Shown: positions 33,087 to 45,902 of the stretch, in pieces
Position numbering within the stretch: the first letter of the stretch is position 1
Layout: each line of letters opens with the position of its first letter
Assembly (NCBI GenBank): GCA_948567375.1
Contig: OX419761.1
Location: forward strand, 60,452,501-60,516,500
DNA: 64,000 bases
Direction: 5' to 3'
From: Lunularia cruciata
Taxonomy: Eukaryota > Streptophyta > Marchantiopsida > Lunulariales > Lunulariaceae
Notes under the pieces: generated by a model
Databases searched by the model: none
Seen by the model: the letters and a program-made list of their open reading frames with translations, nothing else
What the model was told of the DNA's origin: nothing
Position numbers and translations under genes: made by a program

Positions 33087-34685
33087 TGCTCTTCAAAGTA
33101 GACCATCTGCTCCTTGGTGAAAAAGAATATCCTCCACCATTGGTCTAAATCTTGCTGCAAGGGCCTTCCTCTCCCTAGCCTCCCTTCAGAATAGTCACCT
33201 CTTGTCACAAAATCCACAATCTCCTTGTACTCTATTGGAACCTCTTGAGTGATTGAGATTGTCATGAGTCCAGGAAGGAATCATCCAACGGCTCATCTCC
33301 ATCATGATTAGATACCCTAATAACAAATCAACATTTGCATATTTCTTTCCTTGCCTATCCTCAATGGTGTAATCATACTCAGACAAGAGTATCATCCACC
33401 TTGCTAGCCTCCTTTCCACACTAGGCTTGTTGAAGATGTAGTTCAAAGCCTTGTGATCTGTGACAATGGTGGCTTTCCCTCCAATCAAGTAGTGTCTAAA
33501 CTTCTTGAGACCAAAGATCACGACCAACCCTTCTCTCTTTGTGATAGAGTAGTTCTTTTTTGCTGAAACCATCTACCTACTAGCATAAGCTATTAGATGA
33601 TCATGCCCATCTTGGTCTAATTGACTAAGAAAGCATCCTATAGCTACATTAGAAGCATCAATGTAGAGGATGAAAGGTTTAATCCAATCAGGTTTAGCAA
33701 GAATTGGAGCTACAACAAGGGATTGCTTGAGCTCCTCAAAAGCTTTGAGAGCCTCCTTGTCCTCCAAAATCACCATGTAATCTACACTCTTCTTCATGGA
33801 GATGATCAATGCATAAGCCTTGTTGGAAAATGAGAAGATGAACCTCCTATAGTACCCAATCATCCCCAAGAATTAGTATAACTTTGTCAAGCTTGAAGGG
33901 AATAGAAGGTTTAGGATTTTCCTCACCTTCTTAGAATCAACTGCTATTCCATCCTTGGAGATGATGTGCCCCAAAAGTAGACCTTCTTCACATCCAAAAA
34001 TGCACTTTTTTAAGTTAAGTGATGCATTTGCCTCATCCAAGCATTCTAAGACCTTGATGAGGTGCTCAAAGTGCTCCTCCTTGCTCTAATAGACAAAAAA
34101 GTCATCAATGAAGTCTCTCACAAATTTTTCAATGAAAGGTTCAAATACCTTATTCATGAACCATTGGAATGTGGCTAGAGCATTGCAAAGCCCAAAAGGC
34201 ATGACCTTGAAAGTGTAAGTTCTCCAAGGTGTGGTGAATGTGGTGAGTTGTTGATGCTTTGGTGCAATCTTGATTTGGTTATATCCACTATAACCATCTC
34301 CAAAACTATACCTCTCATGACCTACAACCTCCTCCAAGATCTTATCAATGAATGGCAATAGGTAGTAGTCTTTCTTGGTAATCACGTTGAGCTTCTTGTA
34401 ATCCACACATACCCGAAGCTTGCCATTATTTTTTTTCACAATCACAATTGGAGACACCCATTTTGAATTCTCTACCTCAAAGATAAATCCAACCTCCTTG
34501 ACCTTATCAATCTCCTCCTTCACAACCAAAGCTATTGGTGGGCTAATGCAATGTTGCTTTTGGTGGACTGGTCTTGCATGTGACTCCACCTCTATCTTGT
34601 GCTCCTCCAAGGTGACTTCCTTGAGATCCTTGTAACTGAAAGCAAACACGTGGATGAACTTGTGGAAAATCTCCTCAAATCTCAC
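33087..34685 (-). pseudogene. Reverse transcriptase and RNase H of element B
   Basis: RT block 34086-34685 (199 codons): 'SKWVSPIVIVKKNNGKLRVC', 'SFGDGYSGYNQI', 'VMPFGLCNA' and FIDDFFVY (catalytic pair). Thumb and RNase H are at 33573-33869 ('LGMIGYYRRFI', 'LYIDASNVAIGCFLSQ') and 33195-33572 ('KREGLVVIFGLKKFRHYL', 'IVTDHKAL'). RT, thumb and RNase H are largely in one frame with a few stops, so this copy is younger than most A copies. The 'FIDDF' type groups it with non-chromodomain plant Ty3/gypsy. Confidence 0.92.
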
Positions 34686-34736
34686 CTTCTCCTCCTTGGT
34701 AACATTTGGACCATACTTGAGGGTAGATAACCTCCT

Positions 34737-35350
34737 TTATATCTCCTCAAGTATCAATGGTGATTTGTTGGGGTCCTTCCAAAACTTTGGCTTAGGTGTA
34801 AAATCCATAGCACACAAGGGATACACATCTAAATCAGATTCAGATTCAGATTCATCCGCCTTTGTGGAAGTCTCCTCTTCCATGCTTGTGTCCACACCTG
34901 AAGCTCCTTCTTTTAATCTGATTCCCAATAATCAAAAGATGGTATATGTAAATATGAAGTGTTGGTGGTGTTAATCATAGAAATTTTGACTCTATGGTAT
35001 GATGGCCCAATCCTCAAGAACCCTTTGTACCATCGATCAGTTGTGCATGTGGCTCTCAACCATGGCCTCCCAAGAAGCAAGTCATAGCTTGAATCCTTCA
35101 AGACTTGGAAAGTCATGAGATTTTGAACTCCCATAATTGAAACTACCACCTTATCCATCACCCCTATTGGTCGAACTTGTTGTTTGTTTGCCATGCTTGC
35201 CACAAATGTTGAAGGTCTAGAGGGTATCATACCCAACTTCTTCATCAAAAATTTTGACATGGCATTCACTACTCATCCTCCATCAACCAATGCATCCTTG
35301 ATGTTGTGACCATTCACTCACAACAATCTTGGAGGCAAATTCACAAGCCT
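34737..35350 (-). pseudogene. Protease of element B
   Basis: 'LVDGG' then a TGA where a coding triplet is expected, then 'NAMSKFLMKKLGMIPSRPS' around 35260-35300. Next comes 'SSYDLLLGRPWLRAT' at ~35060-35100, the usual last strand of plant Ty3/gypsy proteases. It is followed by an acidic Ser/Glu linker (34737-34928) leading to RT. Confidence 0.8.
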
Positions 35351-35351
35351 C

Positions 35352-36787
35352 TCATGGTGTTGGTTTAGCATCCACCACCCCCATTGATAATGGAGCTTTT
35401 TTCTCCTTCCTCCTCTTGCTCCTTGTAGAATAAAAACCACCTCTAAGCTCCTTTCTCAAGGTAGGGTTCAAAGCAATCAATTGGCCCATTGTTATGTTAG
35501 CCTTGTGACTACCAACATCCTCCAAGACATTGTAGTTCCATTGTTGCTTTGAGATCAAGAAATCCTCCATCCCCATCTTCTTCCTTGGAGTCTTTATTGT
35601 TGATGGTGTTGAAGTGCTTGTGCGAGTGCTCCTAGTAGGGATAGGAGTATCTTGGCTAGGAGTAAATCCTTGAGAAGAGTGCACATCCTCTGCAAAATGA
35701 GCTCTCTTCTTCTCTTGTGCCAAAAGATTCAAAAAAAGATCTTTGGAGTTTGAGTACTCCCCCTTATCATACTTGCTCTCAACCACATCTATGGATGTTA
35801 TCCCCTTATCTTTGTTTGGATTAGGAGTCACTTGGGTTTCACTTCCTCCCTCTTTCTCTCTATTGGCTCCCTCATAACCCCTTCCTCCATGGTAAATGGA
35901 AGTTGGGCAATTCTTCTGGATATGGCCTCTTCCTCCACAACCAAAACAATTTCTATCATTGAAATTGTTGGCTGGCTGGTCTCCTCTATATGGATAGTTT
36001 CCATAACTCCTAGGCCCTCTCCTTACATTATGATCCACCTCTCTCTTCTCCCATAGTTGCACCACATTGATCTTGAGATCTGCAAGTTGTTTTGTGATGT
36101 TTTGAAGTGGATCCTTTGGTAGGGGTGCAAGAATTGGAGCAACTACTACTTGAAGTGCAACCCTTGTCACCAAATATCAGAAGTTCCACCATACTTGTAA
36201 CCTTGAGGAGGATGCACAACATCCTTCACCACCAAATCACTCTCATCCCCTTCCAAACTCTCCTCCATACAAATTGCGATCTTGATAGCTTCAACCTTGG
36301 AAGAAGGTTTCTCATATCTCACCTTGCTTCTAATTTGTGGTCTAAATCCTCCCACAAAATTCTTGGTGAGCATGGCTCCTATGCCAATCATAGTCTCCAC
36401 ATCATCCCCACCCTTCCTCAACACTATGCAAAATCTGGACTCTAACTTTTCCACTCTTTCCACATAGACTCTCACTTTCTCTCCATCTCCTTGCTTGAGA
36501 AAGGTAACCTCACTCATCAATCTATCATAACTCTCATTTGGAATAAAGTTCTCAATGAGTGTTGAAGTCAAACTCTCTCAAGACTCTTCTTGCCCATCTC
36601 TCTTCTCTCTCCTTTGGTATTCTGACTCATACCATGTAAGTGTTGCATCCTCAAAGAAATCTGGAAATAATGAGGCCCACTCATTCTTCCTCCTCTCATT
36701 GTTTCCTATGCAAGCTCTCTTGAAGTCCCTCACAAAGGCCTCCACATCTTCTCCATCCTTGCCAAAGAAGACCAGAAGTTTCCCCAT
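35352..36787 (-). pseudogene. Gag of element B
   Basis: Starts at 36787 (MGKLLVFFGKDGEDVEAFVR). The capsid core 'WASLFPDFFEDATLTWY' and 'EKVRVYVERVEKLESRF' continues to ~36170. After a frame change, the 273-codon block 35352-36173 carries a zinc knuckle CFGCGGRGHIQKNC (~35925) and a Ser/Thr-rich tail with 'GMEDFLISKQQWNYNVLED'. Role: particle assembly and RNA binding. Confidence 0.88.
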
Positions 36788-38340
36788 CTTAACTCCTCAC
36801 TATCTTTCTTTTCTCTCAATTTTTTTTATCTTTTCTCTTACTCTATAACTAATAGAGTATGGACATGACTAACACTATTTGAGAGTAATCCACCCTAGAG
36901 AACACAAAAGGTTCATGTTGCTCCAAGATTTCTATAGCAATATCAAATCTTAGAGTGCATATTAATAGAACTCTCATGGATAGTTTATCCATAAGTTGAA
37001 AGATTATCTCTATTACTAATCTTGAGAACTAGCTGATGAAGGTGATAGTATTTCTATAGTTGTACTAAGACTCTCTCCAAGATCCTTCAACAAAGCATCC
37101 AAAAGTGTTTTTACTCTAATACACTCATGTCCTTTTTGAAGTCCTTCCAATCAACAAACCTCACACAACACCTTGGTCTTAGATCTTCTCCCTCCCAATC
37201 TTGGTGAAGAAGGTCAAACATGCAAACCCAAGTCAAGTAATCCTCTCTTTTCCCTCAATCTCTTACTCACAACGGTCAATGGACATGAACTTGCCTTACA
37301 TCCCTTCTTTCCACATAGAAATCACTTAGATTCACTCTTTCCTCCAAGTGGTGTAGGTTTTTGGATCCTCTCAACATTCTCTTCAAATTCTATAATAAAC
37401 TCTCTTTTCCTAATATCCACCCTTACAATCACCTCAAACCCTTGGGAAACCTTGCATAGCCTCAATTTCCACTGTTGGTGACCCTCCATGCTTCCAAGAT
37501 GAGTCTAAATACTCGAACATGCTTTTTGTTGCTCTCACATTCCTCATGCATGAGATCTCAACTCTGCAAAGTTGACCCTTCCTTGCAATGTCACTCAAAT
37601 CTCTCAACTGGTATGTCATAGTCATTTGAAGTTTTGCACATGTGATCACAATGTGTGAAAATCACATCTAGAGTGTCACTCCCTGAACAATTTTAGTTCT
37701 TTTCATCAGGCCATTTGACCTAAACACCTTTCTATTTAGCACATATATTCCAGATTTGGTCTAAAAACCACCTCCTTCACTTTAAAAACTCATAACTCTC
37801 TATGTAAGAATGATCTCTCTCTAATTTTTGTGTCAACAAGTAGAATACAATGCCCTTAATTTTTTTGGATTACCAAAGAACAATCCATTGAAAAATGAAG
37901 AAATGGCAGACTCTGTACAATTTTCCAGAGAGCATGCAATTGCGGGAGAAGTCTACCCTATCAACTTTCAAAAATTCTAGCCCATTGCACATAGTAGCTC
38001 TCACAATAATTTCAAGTGTTCTAACTGAAGGATAACCCAAGATATCATGTCTAGAATGTCAATTCCATATCCCAAACTTGAGATTTTGCCCAAAATCACC
38101 TGTATCCCCAAAATCTGCAATCCACCTCACACAATCTCTCCAAATTCTCTCATGTTTACAAGATATACCAAATCACCTCAAAGACATCATAATGAACTAT
38201 AGGGTATTAAAATGGGTCCAAGTTCTCTAAAAAAAGTTCAGCTCTCTCCTCCTCTAATGTTCTCTCCAAGGGAGCTCTCATACACTCCTTCTATCTAATA
38301 TAGAATTGTACATGGAACATTATCTTGCCTTCTAGAGAAG
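36788..38340 (-). other. Leader of element B
   Basis: 1.55 kb between primer site and gag without a supported ORF. It is pyrimidine-rich on the plus strand, i.e. purine-rich in the transcript. Long leaders are common in plant Ty3/gypsy elements. Confidence 0.6.
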
Positions 38341-38357
38341 TCTCGGCAATGGAACCA
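38341..38357 (-). promoter_or_regulatory. Primer binding site of element B
   Basis: On the minus strand TGGTTCCATTGCCGAGA, four bases after the LTR end (38362). It starts TGG as expected for a tRNA CCA end. I cannot assign the tRNA with certainty. Confidence 0.6.
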
Positions 38358-38361
38358 AAAG

Positions 38362-38961
38362 TGTAAGCCAGCTTGTATCTCACTCAAAATGAACCTTTGA
38401 TGGCTATTATGGTAGTGCACCATGGAATAAGAAGGCAAAGAACCCCTACTCCATCATACTCCTCCAAGGCTAACACTCCAAGACTCAAGACATTGCTCAC
38501 TAGAGAGCTCAATGAGAGAGAGATAGTTGCAAATGAAAGAATGGTGAGTACCTCCTTATCCTAACTTATAAACTTGTAAATAGTTCCGCACCAAAGTCAC
38601 TAATTACCATAGTAACTCAAGTTACTAAACTAAATTCAAGTAAAGTAAAAAAGTAGAAAGAAATATTTGTTCACATGGGCATATTTCCCTAAGCATGTGG
38701 TCTTATCTTGACCCAACAACTAAGTCAAGGATTCCTTCACATGGGCTATCCTCGGACTAAAGAAGAATCCAAAACAAAAAGGCTTGTAGACTCAAGAGTT
38801 CTCAATTCTTTCCTCCAAGCCAAACACCTAGGAATAATACCAAGTCAACACACTAGAATCCAAAATAGTGATACTCATCTTTTACACTTCCTCTAAAGTA
38901 ATGTCCCCACTAACTTAGCTATGACTAACTTTAGTTAATCATTACTAATGTAAAATCATAC
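38362..38961 (-). mobile_element. 5' LTR of element B, larger part
   Basis: Plus-strand start TGTAAGCCAGCTTG. Interrupted after 38961 by element A (TSD CATAC at 38957-38961 and 52600-52604). It resumes at 52605 and ends ...GGTATTACA at 52693. Confidence 0.9.
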
Positions 38962-41900
38962 TGTGACAACCCAGCAAATATCACTTTTGCGGTAATCAGG
39001 TAAGTAAAGTTCATTCCCGTAGAGATACAATTCAAAATTGGTCAAATATGAAGTCAAAAGTCACAATGTAGTTCTTCTTGATTTCTTCTTTAATCTCTCA
39101 GGTAGAAAGTACACCCAAAAGAGAGTAACAAGCTCACAATCTTGACAACTTGTCACGAATACACACACACATAATCACAACATAACAAATTCTGTCCAAA
39201 CAACTCTTGATTGTGATGATTCAGATTCTCCCGAAGACAGCACTTCATTGCAAAGAACGATTTTGCCTTAGAATTGTGTTCCATCCCTCCATTGAAGGCA
39301 CAACTTCCTTGATCAAAATTGCTTCACATCAACTTCGTGTTGCACTCACAAATGCAGAATACTACCAACACTACAATTCTTCTCAGATCTGTCAAGGCAT
39401 TGCTCCGATGCACTTCACTCAGGATCAAACACACAAAATGAAGATCAAGGCTGCAGAATCCAACATCCACAGACACACTAACTTGCTCTTTGGAATTCTC
39501 CACACATTCACAAACACAAACACAAACACAAAATTGCCAATCTGAATTAAGCTCAAGTGACGAGCACAGAGAACAACCCTTTGCTTTATCTATCTTCAGA
39601 AATATGAATAGTGAACAATATTGTATTGCAAATGCTCCCCTTAAATACTGAAGCAAACGGTAGTTCTTCCTACCTATGCACCGCTTTGTAACATCTCTTC
39701 CTACCTGCAGATCCCAATTGACAATCTATCTCTTCATATCTGCCTCTTCCTATCTCAAAATTGATACTTATCCTGATCCGATGTCTACCTCATCATCAGC
39801 TTCCAAACCCAATGATCTTCCTATTACTTCTCCTTCTTCGGGTATAGCTAATTCTACTAATTCCTTCACTAATTCTATCACTTCTACCCTATGAACTACA
39901 ATTGCACTAAGGAGTGGCTTATCTAACTCTTTATCTCCTAACCCACTCTTCTCTAATGTGTCAAATACCAAGTCTGATGACACCTGAATTCCTACTTCTC
40001 CAACATCGGGTTTCTTCTCCGCTGTCACGCTATTCCGAATTCTCTCTAACTCCGAATTGACTAAATCTAATCTAAGACTAATGTTGTCTTTTACTTCTAA
40101 CATCTTCCAATCTACACGCTCTCTCAATCGAATCAGCAACGTGTTCATGTCCACATCCTTGGATTTTCTCTTCCGAGTTTCCTTCATAAGCAACTTCAAC
40201 TCATGTAGGCAGGCTTCTTCCAACCTCCCTTCAGCCCCCGTGCTTAGAATTGCTCTCAACTTCCCCGCAACTTCTCCCACTGATTTTGATGCATATCCTC
40301 GAGAGCGCTCTATCTTCAATTCTTCACGATACATCTTCAGCTCATCTTTGTACTCCGCAGTGAGCATCTTCTCCTCTTCTGCATACTGCATGCTTTGCAA
40401 TTCTGTGCTTCTAACTAGCTCTTGTAATTGTTCCTCTTCTTCCTGCCTGGCTACTAACTCCCTCTGCCATGCTTGATCCTTCCCTGCTGCACTCTTCCGC
40501 AAGATGTCCAACTCCTGCTCCATTACAATGGTCATTGCCTTCAAATGAACATTCTTGATGCGCACATCACTCACTTCCTCCTTCATTTTGCTCAGCCACA
40601 TTGCCTGTTCCTTTTATTCTCCGGCTTGCCTCTGTAGTTCTTTCTCTTTAACCTCGCAGCTTTCTTGTAACATTTTGAAAGTCTTCTTCTTCAAGACTTC
40701 CTCCTTCCAAAGTTCTTCCATTTCTTCACTTCTTCGAACTTGTTGCTCCTGCAACCTCTTCACTTCACTCAGCAAATGCATCACCACCTGCAACTCATTC
40801 ATCCCCTTCCTACGATCTTGGGGAATTGCTTTCTGATGCTCCTTCAGTAGCTCCAGCAATCAAGTGACCACTTTTGTCAGATAAGATATCCCACCAAAGT
40901 TTTCTTCATCTTCGTCGCCATCTTCGTCTTGAGTCTTCACCTCCTTCATCGGCTCCTTCATCCGAAGTCATGATCTTTGTATTTTTAGAGACATCGTTTC
41001 TGTAGTTTCTTCTTCTTTACCTATTGAACTTGGCCCCGCTGGATACTCCTCCTTCTCCTCTGGTCTCGGCTTGTTCACCACCATAGCTACGTAGTGACTC
41101 GTTGTTCCAGGTTCTCTGTCCACCATTGCCTGACAAGCTTCACTGACCGCCACCAATTGCTGAACTTCAGGTTCCTCCTCGCTATCACTTCCAGACTCCT
41201 CACTTTTTAAGGTGAGCTCCTCTTCTTCGGATTCCTCCTCTTGCGCCTTGGTTTCTTCCTCAGACTTTGATCCCAATGATGCTTCTCTCACCATCTTTGT
41301 ATTCTTCATAACCAGTCTTCAAGTCTTTCTTTGAGTGAGAGGTGACTTTGCTTCTTTGGGTTTTCCATGTTTCTTTGTCTTCAGACTAGTGACTTCTTCA
41401 ACCTTCCACTGTCCGGTCTTCAAGAAAAACTTGTAGATGTAGCATATATTGTTGCTCTTCTTCGTCCACTTCCTGTCTTAAGTCAGGATGAACATGAGAC
41501 ACCATGCAATGACGCTCCTCTACTATTAGCAGGTTCAACCCAAAGTAGAATTGCACAGCAAACGGTGCAAAATAATGCGGCGGAGAACCTGTTTGCCAAT
41601 TGATCACCATTTGCCTTGTTTGGTGGTGAAGGCAGTTCACCCAATTCACCAAAACTCATGCAAAAATTTGGTGGAAGAAAACTGCTTGCTGCATGTTCAC
41701 ATACGTTGTTCGTTCTAGCTTGAACATAGCCATCATTGCCCCCACGATACTTCTCCAAATTGGGTCCCAATAGGACTCCACCTTGTAGCCATTCGTAGTT
41801 CTCGGAGCAAAAACGAGTTGCAAATTTCTGCCATTTCTTCTACAGCATCACACTTCCAATAGAAGGTAATCCCCGTTGGCTCTCCTGCTTCTCTCCCCAA

Positions 41901-42704
41901 TACTAACCTCCAATCCGACTCAGTCCATCAAGCTGGATTTCCTCTCTTCCCTTCCACCTCGGGACCCTCCTCACAATTACTGGCAGCTATTTCTACCATC
42001 ACTCCTGAGAAACTGAAATTCCAATTCCATGCTAAGAAGGTAATACAAAGTCTAGTCAAGACTTCAATTCTAGCTACTACATCTAATCTTCGAATTGCAA
42101 AACTTTGTACGATCAAGGCATTGGCCACCTTCTTTGCCATAATCTGCTCTCTTGTTCTACAACATTGAAAGATGATGCCCTCTCCTAAACGAGACACTCT
42201 AACTCCCTCGGGGTTTTGGAAAATTTCACTCTCAATTAGCTTCCGGACATGCATTACTGCAAGACGACTACATTACTAATTGGAAATTTACTTGGCATAT
42301 TCAACTTGTCCCTACGCAGTCGCAATCTTATATTACCCCGAATTGCAGTCATTCTTCAGTTGATTTCAAATTCGACCTTCTCTCTTCTGCGTGTTGATCC
42401 CGGTCATTGTCAAGACATGCTTCTTCTGCCTCCGCCATTTCTTGAAGTGTACTTTCTTGCCACGTACCAAGGTTGTTAAACAGTCTTCATATCTTCTATG
42501 CCTTCCAACCCAAAGACGGTGCTCTTTGTACTTTTTCCGTCGTACTCTTCTTCTGAGTACCTCCATCATCGGATCCGATGTCATCTTCTTTGGATGTCCT
42601 CCAAGGTTACGTCCGTCCATTCTTTGTCCGCAATTTGACTTCCTGTGCTGACTTCTTCTCTTAAATACTAATAAACAAAGAAAAACAAAAAAGTGGATCC
42701 CACA
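38962..42704 (-). mobile_element. 3' LTR of element A
   Basis: Minus-strand start TGTGGGATCCAC just after the purine tract, end GGGTTGTCACA. A TATA-like box (CTTAAATA on plus) is at 39641-39648. It matches 48866-52599 along its full length. Confidence 0.93.
39768..42353 (-). pseudogene. Coiled-coil ORF in U3 of the 3' LTR (element A)
   Basis: ~860 codons with breaks. Start taken at ATG 42353 (MTAIRGN...), the same as in the 5' LTR. N-terminal globular part ~42250-41400 ('RRLDVVARIEVLTRLCI', 'LAWNWNFSFSGVMVEI'). Acidic Ser/Glu linker 40968-41309. Coiled coil 40859-40300. The C-terminal block 39768-40601 (277 open codons) includes 'RLEEACLHELKLLMKETRKR', 'LLIRLRERVDWKMLEVKDN' and the acidic end 'DDEVDIGSG'. 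No transmembrane segment or signal peptide is apparent, so it does not look like an envelope protein. It would be carried at the 3' end of the genomic RNA. No family recognised. Confidence 0.75.
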
Positions 42705-42717
42705 TACCTCCTCCCTC
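42705..42717 (-). promoter_or_regulatory. Polypurine tract of element A
   Basis: Minus strand GAGGGAGGAGGTA directly before the 3' LTR start. It lies just after the integrase stop ('RDAHI' stop). It primes plus-strand DNA and defines the LTR's 5' end. Confidence 0.85.
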
Positions 42718-44000
42718 AAATGTGAGCATCCCTATGAACACCGATAACCGGGTTTTTATACAAAGTCGGGTTCAGGGTCCAATATTTTCTAACCCTCCAA
42801 CCGTTGACACGAGTTGCAAAAGGATTGCCATCCAAGTTTGCTAGTTGAATAGAACCATAAACATATATGTGCATCACACAATACAGTCCCATCCACCTCA
42901 TATGTAATTTTCCTGGAAAAAATATGCCACGATTGTCATATAACAATACCAAGTCTCCCTCTTGAACAGCCACAAGTTTGATTCTTTTATCGTGCTTGAC
43001 CTTCCGTTGTTCTTGAATTTCCTTTGCAGTTTGCATTGCATCATCTCTTTTCTCTTCCAACCACATCAATTGATGGATCCGAAGATCTTGGCTTTCTTCC
43101 TCCAACAAGCGTTCTTCACAAAGTATTCTATATGTCGGTACTTCAAATTCAACTGGTAATATGGGATGCAATCCGTATGTCAGGAAGTAAGGAGTTTGCT
43201 TGGTAGTAATGTTTTCAGTTGTTCGATATGCCCACAATGCTAGAGGTAACTTTGTATCCCAGTCATAGGCACAATTGACTAGCACCTTATTCAAAATTTT
43301 TCATAGCAATCCATTGGCCTTCTCCGTGAGTCCATTTGCTTTTGGGTTGTAAGGTGTGGTCTTCCAATGTTTAATTTGGAAGTACTTGGTTAACGCTTCC
43401 ACCATTGAGTTCAAAAAATGAGTTCCCCAATCACTGACCAATTCTAGAGGACACCCATAACAAGAGATGATGTGTTGGAAGAAAAATTCTGCCACTGTCT
43501 CTGCATCATCTCTTCATGTTGCCTCTGCTTTCACCATTTTGGTGGCATAATCGGTACATACCAGGATGTACCTTTTCCATGTGACACGGGTTACTGGTTG
43601 AATAGGACCCACAAAATCAATACCCCATTTCTCAAATGGGGCCAGGGGCAAAATTGGTTTCAAAGACCACTAGGAAGTCACCGTCGGTTTCCCTGTTCTT
43701 TGACAGGCATCACAACTTCAAATATGGGCATGAGTATCTTTATACATTGTAGGACACCAATACCCTGCCAAAAGAATTTTCTTTACTGTATTTTTCAGAG
43801 CATAGTGTCCTCCCATGCTTTTGAGTGTAAGGATTCGATGACTCCTCCAACTTCGTATGCTTCCAGACATCTCCAAAGTACTTCATCTTTGCCCATTTTA
43901 AACAAAATGTTGTGTTTCAATTGGTACAGTCCCATTTTCCGGAGGAAGACTGCCCTTTGTTCTGGATCCAGCCCCTCAGGACCATGGCACATATGCAAAT
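42716..44000 (-). pseudogene. Integrase of element A
   Basis: N-terminal region 43795-43998 ('YQLKHNILFKMGKDEVLWRC', 'GGVIESLHSKA'). The core then crosses several breaks: 'IDFVGPIQPVT' (~43600, shifted frame), 'LVSDWGTHFLNSMVEA' (second Asp, 43301-43495) and 'NGLTEKANG' (Glu). The C-terminal block 42716-43294 (192 codons) holds 'AVQEGDLVLLYDNRGIFFPG' and 'NGWRVRKYW', an SH3-like tail without chromodomain. Stops separate the blocks. Confidence 0.9.
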
Positions 44001-44049
44001 AATGATATTCTGCCGCATATCGTGTACTTCAAACAACCATTAAATGATA

Positions 44050-44553
44050 TAGCTCTTCATCAGGAAACCGATCATTGATTTCCAAATCTTGGTCTTGAGT
44101 TTCTAACCTAAATAAGAAGTCCGCATTTGAATGCAAAGCTCCCTTCCTTACTTGTACAGTGTATGTGAATTCTTGTAACAACAAGATCTATCGTGCAATT
44201 TGCCCGGACAAATCTGCCTTCTTGACCAAGTGTTGCAGTGCATAATGGTCCACATAGAAGACAAATTTGTATCCCAACAGGTAGTGGCAAAATTTCTTGC
44301 AGGCATACACCATTCCGAGTGCTTCTTGTTCAGTCATCAAATAGTTCTTTTCTGAGATTGATAATTGTTGGTTGGCATAATATATCGGGTAGTCCTTCTT
44401 CTTCTTGTCCTTTTGACTTAAGATGACACCGATGGCCATGGACAAAGTATCCACATACACATGAAAAGGGACGTCTCAATTTGGGGCCCTCATAACTGGT
44501 GCTTCAACCAGTTTCTTCTTCAACACTTGGAAAGCTTCTTCTTGATTTGCTTC
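44050..44553 (-). pseudogene. RNase H of element A
   Basis: 'VYVDTLSMAIGVILSQKDKK' (Asp), 'TEQEALGMVYACKKFCHYLL' (Glu), 'FYVDHYALQHLVKK' (Asp), block 44188-44460, continuing to the end of the domain at ~44110. It follows RT in the same frame as block 44554-44943, with a TGA between. Confidence 0.88.
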
Positions 44554-45902
44554 TCACAGATAGTCTTTGGATTTCTTCAGAAGCTTTGTAAGTGGTGCAG
44601 CAAGCACCACATAATTTGACATGAAGCATCTGTAGTATCCGACATGTCCCAAGAAGGCTCTCAGCTCTTGGATGTTCTTCAAGGATTCCAAAGCTGTGAT
44701 TACTTTAACCTTCTCGACATTGACTTCAATACCTCGGCTTGACACCTGATGCCCCAAAAGAATTCCCTCCTTCATTGCGAAGAAACATTTCTCCGGATGT
44801 AATGACAAGCCGGCAAAATGACACCTTTCAAAAGTTTGGCGAAGGTAATCTAAATGTACATCTCTTTGCCCAAACACACAAAAATCATCAATGAAGACTT
44901 CCATAAATTTGTGCAGGAAATCTTTGAAGATTGAATTCATCATCTGCTAGAAAGTAGCGGGAGCATTATACAACCCAAAGGGCATTTGATTGTAAGTGAA
45001 AGTGCTCCAATTGGTCTTGAATGTGGTTTTATCCTTGTCCTCTTCTCAATAGATACTTGATTGTATCCAAAAAATCCATCGAGAAAACTATAGCAAGGAT
45101 GACCAGCTACTTGGTCCAGAATTGTATCTGTAAACGGTAAAGGATGATGGTCCTGTCGGGTGACTACATTCAATTTGTGAAAATCTTGGCACACTCGAAT
45201 TTTCCCCATCTTCTTCTTTGGAACGATGACAATGGGGGAAACCCACTCACTGCTTAGAACAAGGAAAATTATTCCAGCCCCTAAGTACTTATCAATTTTG
45301 TCTTTCACCAAGAAGGAGTACTTCGGGTTCAGGCGGTATTGTCTTTGCCGAACCGGAATTGCACCTTCAACCAGATCAATCCGGTGTTCTCCAAATTCTT
45401 GTGGAATTCTCGGCATTTGATCAATAGACCAGGCAAATAAATCCTGGAACTTTATAGATAGGGCAGTGTATCCTGCCAACTCCTTTGCGGTGACTGTCTT
45501 TGAAATCTTTAAAATCTTTTCTTTAGTCAAGACCACATCTTGACAGTCATTGGGGTTAGTGACACATTTTATGTGGCTTACTTGGCTTAATTCAAGACGT
45601 ACTGCTATCAAACCCCCTTCCTCCAAGTCTTGTTCACCCAAGGTGATGTTGTATGGGTCTTTGTCTTTGACCTCTACCTCGTAGCATTCCAGATAATTAA
45701 CTTGGATGTCGTCTTCGGAGTCCTCGGAAGACAAAGACGATGAAACATTGGATTCATCCCCATCGTCTGACAAAGTAGTTTCCCCAAGGTGAGGAACCTT
45801 CGTCCAACTCACAATCACCAGCTTTTGCTCTTTAGACGAGATGTATTTAATCTTAATTTTTGCTGGTGCTAATCCACCATGACCTGGGCATTGTACAACC
45901 AA
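44554..45902 (-). pseudogene. Reverse transcriptase of element A
   Basis: The 320-codon block 44940-45902 begins with a linker ('SSEDSEDDIQVNYLECYE'). RT starts at about residue 175 ('QEFGEHRIDLVEGAIPVRQR') and includes 'SEWVSPIVIVPKK', 'IRVCQDFHKLN' and 'SFLDGFFGYNQVSI' (catalytic Asp). After a frameshift near 45035 the block 44554-44943 carries 'FMEVFIDDFCVFG' (catalytic Asp pair) and the thumb 'LGHVGYYRCFM'. FIDDF-xVFG is the Athila-type version of the YLDD box. Confidence 0.93.

Noticed and set aside
39768-42353. Envelope-like protein
   Set aside because: No signal peptide or membrane-spanning stretch; long heptad-rich coil and acidic linker instead; located inside the LTR.
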